The position numbers and the translations under genes are program-made. This document shows positions 18,063-25,642 of a DNA stretch of 64,000 nucleotides, in pieces (the first letter of the stretch is position 1; the number at the start of each line of letters is the position of its first letter). Under the pieces are notes generated by a model, which saw nothing but the letters and a program-made list of their open reading frames with translations, had not been told where the DNA came from and made no database searches. This stretch comes from Saprospiraceae bacterium. GTDB taxonomy: Bacteria; Bacteroidota; Bacteroidia; Chitinophagales; Saprospiraceae. The stretch spans positions 62,001 through 126,000 of the forward strand of contig JAEUUP010000004.1 in assembly GCA_016787525.1 (NCBI GenBank), written 5' to 3'.

Positions 18063-18125
18063 ACTCCTCCTTAAAAGAGTGATGCAAAATTTTGATTATT
18101 AATCTTATGAAAAAAGTACCACCTA

Positions 18126-18243
18126 TACTGAGGGGGTGTCTTTTTGTTTAAATTTGCTCATTCATTCTCTTGTTTCCGTCAACGCTTTAAGTCCCCGTAC
18201 TCGTATGATACAAAATGAAAAAGACGCTTTCTTCGCGCAATAC
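18126..18243 (+). repeat. Direct repeat copy B (leader and 5' end of the Roco-TIR gene)
   Basis: The partner of 17377-17494. It begins with the intact TACTGAGGGGG, contains the ATG at 18205, and continues into the coding region. The two copies flank the TA operon. Confidence 0.8.
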
Positions 18244-21200
18244 GCCCATAATACAGACAACGCTGCTTTAGAAATCATTTGGCAAGCCAAAGAAACCCGC
18301 GCCACCCGCCTCGACCTCGGCAATTGCGGACTTACTGAACTGCCTGAAGTACTAATCGAGATGTGGTGGGTACAAGATTTGAATTTAGCAGAATTAGATG
18401 AAAAGCCAGCAAATAATAATGAAATAGATTTTAAACTTGAAAAAAATAGGAAAATATTGAGGAATATGCCTCAACTTAAAGTATTAGATTTACATGGAAA
18501 TGGCATTGACGATATTTCTTTTTTACAAGACTTAAAACAATTAACTTATTTGGATTTAAGTGTAAATGAAATTAGTGATATTTCTTTTTTGCAAAACCTA
18601 AAACAACTTTCTTATTTAGACTTAGCTGCAAATAAAATAAATGATTTTTCTTTTTTACAGAATTTAACTCAATTAATCCATTTAGATTTGAGTGATAATC
18701 AATTACCTCCAAATGGGATTAATAATTTTTCTTTTTTACGGAACTTAGCCCAATTAACTGAGTTAGGTTTGATAGGAAATCAATTAGTTGACATTGCTTT
18801 TTTGGAGAATTTAAATCAATTAACGTCTTTAGATTTATCAGCTAATGAAGAACTTAACGATATTTCTTTTTTGCAAAATTTGACTCGTTTGGAACATTTG
18901 AATTTGAGTGATAATCGAATTAATGATATTTCTTTTTTACAGAATTTAAGCCAATTGACTACTTTGGATTTATCTTTCAATGATGGACTTTGCGATATTT
19001 CTGTTTTGCGAAATTTAGTGAAACTAATTGATTTAAGCTTAATTGCCAATGAAATTTCTGACATATCTGTTTTAGCAAATTTGGAGCAACTACAAATATT
19101 AGAATTACAGGACAATGAAATCTCAGATATATCTATTCTACAAAATTTAAATAAATTATCTTCATTATGGTTAGCAAGAAATCCCATTGTATACATCCCA
19201 AAAGAAATCTTCCACCAAGAGAATTGTACCAACGACTTAAAAGCCTATTGGCAAGACCTAAAACAAAGCCAAACCATCCAAAACAACCAACTAAAAATCA
19301 TGTTCCTCGGCAACGGCTGCGTTGGTAAAACAACGCTGCTGCATTGGTTTTTGGACAACGAATTTAAAGATTTGAGTCTTGAAGACGGGCGGACACACGG
19401 CATTATCATTCAGCCCTATAAATTCAAAGACAGCGATGTCTTGGCTCATTTTTGGGATTTTGGTGGGCAAGAAGTGTATCATGCGACGCATCGGTTGTTT
19501 TTGGGTCGGCGCAGTCTCTATCTATTGGTCTGGACAACCGAGTCGCCCGATGCCGTACACGAAGAAAGACACCCTCCACAGTATTGGCTCGATATGATAG
19601 CCGATATTGGCGGCAATGAGCGCAGTCGGGTGCTGATTGTGCAAAATCTGTTTGACGGACAAACCGAGCGCAATATCCTCACCGATGCCGAACGGCAAGA
19701 CTACGAAAAACGTGGTTTGGACATTACGACGTATTGCATCAATGCCAAAACGGGTGTGAAAATCAAGTCTTTGAAATCCGCTATCGAAGAAGAAGCCGAA
19801 CAATTGCTTAAAACAAATATCGAAGAACTACCGACATCGTGGGTGAATATCCGCAAAGCCGTTGCCGATAAACGTTTAAAAAAAGACAAAACATTGGCGT
19901 GGGCAGAGTTTGAAAACATCTGCCGTGATTGTGAATTAACAACCGACCCCTCAGTAATTCTCGGTTATTTGCACCGTGCGGGCGAGTTGTTTCATTACCA
20001 CAATCAATTCGATAATCAAATCATTCTTGACCAAGAGTGGGTGTTGAAAGCCGTTTATGCTGTCCTCAAACGCGATAGAATCGAGCGGTACAAAGGTGTT
20101 TTCACATTAGAAGACCTAAAAGAATTTTGGCAAAAAGACAATCCCAATCTGACCGACAACGAAGCCAACATCTTTCTCAATTTCATGTTGGCGAATAAAA
20201 CGATGTTTTATACTGAGGGGGGCTATCAAGGCAACGAGAAGAATCCTGAGTTTGTCGTACCGCAACTTTTGCCCACTGACAAGCCGAAAATGCACAACCT
20301 TTGGCAACGCATAACCGATAAGACGCGCCACCGCATCCAATACGCTTTTTTGCACCGCGACATTATCGAGCGTTTCATTGTCGCCACCGCGCATCTGAGC
20401 AAAAACAAAGACTATTGGCGCAATGGTTTATTCATTGAGTACGCCCACGACGAAGCAATGATTGAAGTTGTGAATGATGACAAAGACGGCAAAACAAAAT
20501 ACATCCACATCGAATGTACAGGCACAACCCAAGCCGAACTCCTCAAAACGATTCGAGAAGAATTTAACAAGATTCGGACTTTGGATAAAGCAAAAGAATA
20601 CCGTTTCTCAAATGGCAATTGGGTACAAATAACAGGAGAAATGATTTATCGCGCTGAGTATATGGGCGGATTTAAAGAGAAAGCACCTATCTTTGACTTT
20701 AATAAAAAGAATCCTATTTTATTACAATCAACAACGAAAAACAGTATGAAACAATATTTGCTCGACCTTCTCTCCGAAGGTAAACTTAAAGAAGTTTTTG
20801 CCGAAATAAAGAAATTTGCTGATACCCAAAGTAGCTATTTCACAGACCCGCTTGTGTTATTGCAAAGCCGTTATAATCGCAATGAAAGAGAAAATGAGGC
20901 GGGTTTGAGTGACCCAAGAGAATACAAAATTGAACGCAATCGGATTGAAAACTCTGTAAAGTCACTGATTGATAGTGAGTTTGATGAAGGGAAAGCTCCT
21001 AAGTCACCGAAAGTAGAGCCTCAACCTGCACCGCAACCAGAGAAGAAACCTAATACTGAGGGGGGAGGTAGTACTTCTGCTTCAACTATGCCCAAAGTGT
21101 ATTTTTCTTACGCATGGAATGACAAAGACAATCCTGAAAGAGAAGCCATTGTTGAAGATTTATATCAAAATCTTAAATCCGCTGGCTTTGATGTGCGTCG

Positions 21201-21666
21201 GGATAAAGAAGATGCAGGTTATCGCGCTTCTATTCGCAATTTCATGCAAGAAATAGGTCAAAGCGATTGTATTATCGTGGCTATCAGCGACAAGTACCTC
21301 AAATCAGAGAATTGTATGTTCGAGATGTATGAGATTTATCGTAACTCGAAATTAGATAAAGGCGCTTTTTATGATAAAATTTTTCCCATTCGGGTTGAAA
21401 GCATCGCATTGAATAAACCAAAGGTGCTAATGGATTACTTCAAATTTTGGGAAGAAAAAGAAAAAGAATGGGCAGAGTTGATAGATGCTTTTGGCAAACG
21501 TATCACATCTGAACAACAGGAACAATACCGTCGAGTGAAAGAAATCGCCCACGAATTAGGCGACTTCTTAGCTTTTTTAAACGATATGAATGCCAAATCA
21601 AAAGATGAGCTTTCCAAAAACAATTTTGAAGAGATAAAAAAAGCGATTATAGAAAAAGCGAAGTAA
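18205..21666 (+). CDS. Roco protein with C-terminal TIR domain (LRR-Roc-COR-TIR)
   Basis: 1153 residues. The cap ETRATRLDLGNCGLTELP is shared with the Roco gene at 13346. LRRs with the phrase ISFLQNL span about 75-335. The Roc GTPase has P-loop GNGCVGKTT at about 369 and WDFGGQEVY at about 417; COR follows (about 540-760). A Pro-rich linker (about 930-955, PQPAPQPEKKP) leads to a TIR domain from about 962: VYFSYAWNDKD, then DCIIVAISDKYLKSENCMFEMYEI, with the Glu of the C-x-x-E pattern where TIR NADases have their catalytic residue. A signalling or NAD-consuming effector under GTPase control is plausible, as in abortive-infection systems. I chose the ATG at 18205 over a GTG at 18136 because the latter lies in the 10-mer and leader. 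Confidence 0.87.
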   Translation: MIQNEKDAFFAQYAHNTDNAALEIIWQAKETRATRLDLGNCGLTELPEVLIEMWWVQDLNLAELDEKPANNNEIDFKLEKNRKILRNMPQLKVLDLHGNGIDDISFLQDLKQLTYLDLSVNEISDISFLQNLKQLSYLDLAANKINDFSFLQNLTQLIHLDLSDNQLPPNGINNFSFLRNLAQLTELGLIGNQLVDIAFLENLNQLTSLDLSANEELNDISFLQNLTRLEHLNLSDNRINDISFLQNLSQLTTLDLSFNDGLCDISVLRNLVKLIDLSLIANEISDISVLANLEQLQILELQDNEISDISILQNLNKLSSLWLARNPIVYIPKEIFHQENCTNDLKAYWQDLKQSQTIQNNQLKIMFLGNGCVGKTTLLHWFLDNEFKDLSLEDGRTHGIIIQPYKFKDSDVLAHFWDFGGQEVYHATHRLFLGRRSLYLLVWTTESPDAVHEERHPPQYWLDMIADIGGNERSRVLIVQNLFDGQTERNILTDAERQDYEKRGLDITTYCINAKTGVKIKSLKSAIEEEAEQLLKTNIEELPTSWVNIRKAVADKRLKKDKTLAWAEFENICRDCELTTDPSVILGYLHRAGELFHYHNQFDNQIILDQEWVLKAVYAVLKRDRIERYKGVFTLEDLKEFWQKDNPNLTDNEANIFLNFMLANKTMFYTEGGYQGNEKNPEFVVPQLLPTDKPKMHNLWQRITDKTRHRIQYAFLHRDIIERFIVATAHLSKNKDYWRNGLFIEYAHDEAMIEVVNDDKDGKTKYIHIECTGTTQAELLKTIREEFNKIRTLDKAKEYRFSNGNWVQITGEMIYRAEYMGGFKEKAPIFDFNKKNPILLQSTTKNSMKQYLLDLLSEGKLKEVFAEIKKFADTQSSYFTDPLVLLQSRYNRNERENEAGLSDPREYKIERNRIENSVKSLIDSEFDEGKAPKSPKVEPQPAPQPEKKPNTEGGGSTSASTMPKVYFSYAWNDKDNPEREAIVEDLYQNLKSAGFDVRRDKEDAGYRASIRNFMQEIGQSDCIIVAISDKYLKSENCMFEMYEIYRNSKLDKGAFYDKIFPIRVESIALNKPKVLMDYFKFWEEKEKEWAELIDAFGKRITSEQQEQYRRVKEIAHELGDFLAFLNDMNAKSKDELSKNNFEEIKKAIIEKAK

Positions 21667-21698
21667 ACGCCGACGAGGTTTCAAACCTCGTCGGCGTT
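21666..21698 (+). repeat. REP-like palindrome, copy 4
   Basis: AACGCCGACGAGGTTTC and the complementary GAAACCTCGTCGGCGTT-type arm form a near-perfect palindrome that overlaps the last base of the Roco-TIR stop codon. Degenerate TCGGCGTTAC repeats follow to about 21740, as at copies 2 and 3, so the element moved with its tail. Confidence 0.78.
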
Positions 21699-21879
21699 AC
21701 GTTACGTCGGCGTTACGCTATATTCGGCGTTACCTTATATTTTACGTTGGGGTTATTCAATTTAAAAAAAATAATTTAATTTTTAAGAAATACGTAACAA
21801 GCGAACAAATTGTCCGTTTGCATATATGTAAGCGTAGCCATAGGTTACTATTTCTTAACAAATTAAATTAATAAAATCA

Positions 21880-22833
21880 ATGACTCAAGACCAAAGTAGC
21901 AAGTACGACATGTACCAACGCGCCATTAAGTTGTGCAACGACAATCCCGACATAGTCGCACTCAATCCTGCTTTCAAAGAAGACAAAGAGGTTTTGGAAG
22001 CCTTGTTGCCCACAATGAATCAACTCTCCAAAAGCATTAATGCAGGTAATGCACACGCTGTCAATAAGAAAAACATCAAAGACAAGATGATTGAGGCAGG
22101 TTTGGATGTCTGCACCAATCTGAAAGGGTATGGCAAAAAAGTAGGTGACGAGGCTATTATCAAGATGAGTGACTACTCCAAAACCTCACTCTGCAAAGGG
22201 AAGGAGAATGAAGTGTTGGAGCGTTGCCAAACCATTGCCGACAAAGCCCGCGAGTTGTTGTCCGAATTGATTGCCAAACGCGGTATGAAAAAAGCTCTTT
22301 TGATGACTTTTGAGGATTTGATTCAGCAATACAACGATATAAAACCCGAACCACGCAGTGCTGTGCAAGAAAGGTCAACGCTGATAGAAAAATTGAATGC
22401 GGAATTTAAAAAAGCGGATGAGGCTTTCGCGTTGATGGTGAGCAGTGCCGTCAATATGAAAGGAGAAGCGGATGATTTTTTGAAGCGTTTTGAGAAGGCG
22501 ATTGTCATCATTGCACCCAAAACGTCTGCGACAAAAATTAATTTTGTTGTCGAAAACAGTGTGACAAAAGAAAATATCGTAGAATACAAAGTCGAAAGTG
22601 ACATCATCAATGTGACTCGAACGCCTACTGCGGCTCGTTCTTTGGTGATGTCGTTGCCACCACAAAAGAAAGCTCAGAAGGGGCAGAAAGGTGAAAAAAA
22701 AGAAAAAAAAGCGGGTACTGACTTTACAATAACGAGTGACGGGTTTGAACCTGTGGTTCTGACGGCTCAAAAAATCAAACGGGGAAAAATCAACACTATT
22801 AAAGTGGCGATGGTGCCTATTTCAGCGATGTGA
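21880..22833 (+). CDS. Conserved hypothetical cytoplasmic protein
   Basis: 317 residues; I do not recognise a named family. The first about 220 residues are helical (long amphipathic runs, for example around QQYNDIKPEPRSAVQ). The last about 100 form a beta-sandwich-like segment split by a Lys-rich stretch (QKGQKGEKKEKKAG) and ending FEPVVLTAQKIKRGKINTIKV, similar in style to the add-on beta domains of Bacteroidota surface or phage-related proteins. No signal peptide. A strong terminator follows 40 bp after the stop, so it is a single-gene unit. Confidence 0.75.
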   Translation: MTQDQSSKYDMYQRAIKLCNDNPDIVALNPAFKEDKEVLEALLPTMNQLSKSINAGNAHAVNKKNIKDKMIEAGLDVCTNLKGYGKKVGDEAIIKMSDYSKTSLCKGKENEVLERCQTIADKARELLSELIAKRGMKKALLMTFEDLIQQYNDIKPEPRSAVQERSTLIEKLNAEFKKADEAFALMVSSAVNMKGEADDFLKRFEKAIVIIAPKTSATKINFVVENSVTKENIVEYKVESDIINVTRTPTAARSLVMSLPPQKKAQKGQKGEKKEKKAGTDFTITSDGFEPVVLTAQKIKRGKINTIKVAMVPISAM

Positions 22834-22872
22834 ATCAGGTTTTCGTAAGTTGTATTTAACTTTTCATAAAAT

Positions 22873-22916
22873 AAAAACCCTGCTACTGACTCTCTGTTGT
22901 CGGTGGCAGGGTTTTT
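22873..22916 (+). terminator. Strong intrinsic terminator abutting a 10-mer copy
   Basis: An 18-bp stem (AAAAACCCTGCTACTGAC with GTCGGTGGCAGGGTTTTT, two wobbles) and an 8-nt loop. The T-run continues directly into TACTGAGGGGG at 22916-22926. Confidence 0.88.
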
Positions 22917-22932
22917 ACTGAGGGGGTACTGC

Positions 22933-22961
22933 TTGTTTTTCAGACAAAAACGTTAACTTTG
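22933..22961 (+). promoter_or_regulatory. Promoter of the DUF5995 gene
   Basis: TTG at 22933-22935, 18 bp, then TAACTTTG at 22954-22961. It is 42 bp before the ATG at 23003. Confidence 0.6.
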
Positions 22962-23002
22962 TTCAAAATGAAAAATAGTTACAGGCAACCAAATTGAAAA
23001 TA

Positions 23003-23767
23003 ATGGCAATTCCCGCATCCACCATTCAAGAAGTTATTACGGAACTGGATATTATCATAGCCGAGAGTTTATCTAAAAACAACCGCCTCGGTTTATTCGC
23101 CGCTTTGTATCGTCAAGTCACCTTGCGTGTGAGTAGAGGTATCGCAGATGGACAATTCAATGACAATGAGCGCATGGAAAGGCTTGATGTGGTGTTTGCG
23201 AATCGGTTCTTAGAGGCTTACAAAGCGTATCAAACAGGACAAACCCTAACATCATCGTGGCGCATTGCTTTCGATGCTGCCAAACGTCCCAATCTTTTTA
23301 TACTACAGCATCTATTGATGGGTATGAATGCACATATCAGTCTGGATTTAGGCATTGCGGCTGCCGAGATTGCCAAAGGTCAAGCACTTGCTCAATTGGA
23401 GCCTGATTTTAATCAAATAAATAAACTCTTGATTTCAATGGTTGATGAGGTGCAAGTTGTCTTAGATAGATTTTCATTGACTTGGGCCGTTATTGACAAA
23501 ATAGCTGGTAAGTTGGATGAAAAACTTGCTAATTTCAACATCGTTTTCTTTAGGAATAGGGCTTGGCAGAACACGACGGCACTTCACGCCTTAGATGGAG
23601 ATGAACTGTTCCAGCACATAGCTGAGTTGGATAATATTGTTTCAAATGAAAACATGCTTTTTGCGAATATGAATAATGGCTTTTTTCTACCCGTCATTCG
23701 CATTGCTACTTTGCTTCAAAATCGAAAAGTACCTGAAGTGATTCGAGCATTGAATGCCATTGCATAA
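23003..23767 (+). CDS. DUF5995 family protein
   Basis: 254 residues, all helical, no signal peptide. The phrases LGLFAALYRQVT, NDNERMERLDVVFANRFLEAY and especially LQHLLMGMNAHISLDLGIAAA are characteristic of DUF5995, a family of unknown function whose His-rich helices suggest a metal or cofactor site. A TTG at 22994 could add three codons, but the ATG at 23003 is preferred. The gene stands alone, with a strong terminator upstream and an inverted repeat downstream. Confidence 0.82.
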   Translation: MAIPASTIQEVITELDIIIAESLSKNNRLGLFAALYRQVTLRVSRGIADGQFNDNERMERLDVVFANRFLEAYKAYQTGQTLTSSWRIAFDAAKRPNLFILQHLLMGMNAHISLDLGIAAAEIAKGQALAQLEPDFNQINKLLISMVDEVQVVLDRFSLTWAVIDKIAGKLDEKLANFNIVFFRNRAWQNTTALHALDGDELFQHIAELDNIVSNENMLFANMNNGFFLPVIRIATLLQNRKVPEVIRALNAIA

Positions 23768-23883
23768 GCTTTGGAATATTATGCCCGATTTTTGAGCGAG
23801 TTTCGTTTTGAAATTGTTCAATGCCTATGCCACTCCTCACATATTAATAGGAAATTAAGCTAGAAAAGCCTCAAAAAACGCTA

Positions 23884-23916
23884 CCAAAAGTTAAAATTAG
23901 AAACTTTAACTTTTGG
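23884..23916 (+). terminator. 12-bp inverted repeat downstream of the DUF5995 gene
   Basis: CCAAAAGTTAAA and TTTAACTTTTGG are perfectly complementary with a 9-nt loop. There is no long T-tract, so termination is plausible but not certain. Confidence 0.45.
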
Positions 23917-23941
23917 ATGGCACTATGCCAATTCAGATAAC

Positions 23942-23983
23942 CGTTAGGTTGGAAATTTTATCTTTAAATATCTAAACCTAACG
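23942..23983 (+). promoter_or_regulatory. Inverted repeat in the porV leader
   Basis: CGTTAGGTT and AACCTAACG flank 24 bp and end 5 bp before the porV ATG. In the mRNA this would sequester the ribosome-binding area; it could also be an operator. Function inferred only. Confidence 0.35.
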
Positions 23984-23988
23984 CTAAA

Positions 23989-25164
23989 ATGTTGAAAACA
24001 CCTTTATTCTCATCTCTTTTTTTGATCCTCATATTGAGTCACCAAGTCCTTGTCGCACAATGTATTAATGGACTGCAAATTAATGGTAAACCTTGTCCCA
24101 ACCCAATTTCAACAGCTGTTCCATTCTTACGTATTATTCCAGATGCTCGTTCGGGCGCAATGGGTGATGTGGGCATCGCTTTGACACCAGATGCCAATTC
24201 GATTCTTTACAATGCCTCCAATTTGGCAACAGCTGATAGGAAATGGGGCGCATCTGTCAATTATTCACCTTGGTTTCTCAATTTTGGTTTTAAAGATATT
24301 TTTTTACTGCACGAAGCAGGCTATTTTCAATTTGGTCAAAAATCCAAACAAGCTGTTGGTTTGGGTGTCCAATATTTTTCATTGGGCAATATTGAGTGGA
24401 CAGATTTCAATACGCAAAAGATTGACACAAGTTATGCTTACGAAATGGCGATTACAGGTGCTTACGCAAGGCAACTGAATGAAAACTGGGCTTTAGGATT
24501 TTCTACCAAATACATCCATTCGGATTTAGGAAGGAGAGAAACGGCAGCCGAGGGTTATCCCATTCGTGTAGGAAGAGCTTTGGCTGTGGATTTATCTGCA
24601 ACTTACAAAAAGCCGATTTCCATATCTCATATCAAAACCAATTTGGTGCTTGGCGCAACTATTTCCAATGTGGGCAACAAAATAACCTATTCCAGAGAAA
24701 GTAGTTTTTTACCCGCTAATTTGGGAATTGGCGGTTCGTATGAAATGATTTTCAACAAAAACAACCGATTGTTGATTGCGCTTGAGTTCAATAAATTGCT
24801 TGTTCCCACACCTAATCCTTTTGATACATTATCCAATGAAATACAAAGTCCGAGTGTGTTAAACGGGATTATCCGTTCATTCACCGATGCACCACGCGGT
24901 TTTCGAGAAGAAATGCAGGAAATAAACACATCCATTGGTCTTGAATATTGGCTTTTTCAACATCTTGCATTGCGAGCAGGTTATTTTCACGAGAGCGATT
25001 TGAAAGGAGGTCGTCAGTACTTGACTATTGGCGGTGGACTACGCTATAGAAAATGGGGCGCACATGTTTCTTATTTGGCATCGCAATCTTCCTTCATTTG
25101 TGGACAAAACCCTTTGAATCATACTTGGCGTTTTTCTCTTTTGGTGAATGGTGTTTCGTGGTAA
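23989..25164 (+). CDS. porV: T9SS outer-membrane protein PorV (LptO)
   Basis: 391 residues, signal peptide to about residue 24. The mature part is a FadL-like barrel; the N-terminal phrase TAVPFLRIIPDARSGAMGDVG and then NSILYNASNLA are diagnostic of PorV, as are the later GFREEMQE and GLEYWLFQHLALRAGYFHE segments. PorV shuttles T9SS cargo from the Sov translocon to the PorU attachment complex on the cell surface. The window also holds T9SS cargo genes (left edge and 40016) and a PorU2-like peptidase (54869), but porV has no porU next to it as in many relatives. Confidence 0.92.
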   Translation: MLKTPLFSSLFLILILSHQVLVAQCINGLQINGKPCPNPISTAVPFLRIIPDARSGAMGDVGIALTPDANSILYNASNLATADRKWGASVNYSPWFLNFGFKDIFLLHEAGYFQFGQKSKQAVGLGVQYFSLGNIEWTDFNTQKIDTSYAYEMAITGAYARQLNENWALGFSTKYIHSDLGRRETAAEGYPIRVGRALAVDLSATYKKPISISHIKTNLVLGATISNVGNKITYSRESSFLPANLGIGGSYEMIFNKNNRLLIALEFNKLLVPTPNPFDTLSNEIQSPSVLNGIIRSFTDAPRGFREEMQEINTSIGLEYWLFQHLALRAGYFHESDLKGGRQYLTIGGGLRYRKWGAHVSYLASQSSFICGQNPLNHTWRFSLLVNGVSW

Positions 25165-25194
25165 GCTCAAGGTTTAAAAAACGTTAGAACATCC

Positions 25195-25427
25195 TTTCGC
25201 TTAAAATTTTCGTTCTAAAACGGTGTTGATTCTACGAATCAATGTGCTTCTTTCGTCCTATTCTGTTATAAATATGTTGTCGCTAACGCGACATTAAGTA
25301 AATCTGACTCTTTGTCGCATTAGCGACAACATATTTATAACACAACGAACGAGTTATTTACCCTTGATTCGTAGAATCAACACCACTTTTGCAATACTTT
25401 TTTTAGATAACAAAATTTTAAGCGAAA
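25195..25427. mobile_element. MITE-like 233-bp nested inverted repeat
   Basis: The ends TTTCGCTTAAAATTTT and AAAATTTTAAGCGAAA are perfect inverted repeats. Further in, TTGATTCTACGAATCAA pairs with its mirror at 25364-25380, and TTATAAATATGTTGTCGCTAA pairs with the arm at 25321-25341 region. No coding capacity. It folds into one long hairpin with a roughly 20-nt centre, the shape of a miniature inverted-repeat transposable element. It fills most of the 478-bp gap between porV and the WG-repeat gene. Confidence 0.7.
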
Positions 25428-25537
25428 CGTGTGTTTAAAAATTACCTAAACCTTCGCCAGTACCAATACCAAGCAATTTCTTGCAACCTTTGGTCGTTTT
25501 TGCGTTTAACGTTTAGACACGATTAATTTTAACTTAC

Positions 25538-25624
25538 TAACTGATGTTACGCACGATACCATTACAGACTGTTTTTTGCGCAGCAAAAAACAGTCTGTAA
25601 TGGTATCGTGCGTAACATCAGTTA
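25538..25624. repeat. 87-bp perfect palindrome (42-bp arms, 3-nt centre)
   Basis: The arms begin TAACTGATGTTACGCACGAT and meet at GCAGCA; they are exactly complementary over 42 bp. The right arm ends 18 bp before the ATG at 25643, so the transcript would carry a very stable hairpin just upstream of the start codon. It may be a MITE end pair, a terminator or a regulatory element. Confidence 0.85.
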
Positions 25625-25642
25625 CTAAATCTCGGAATAATT

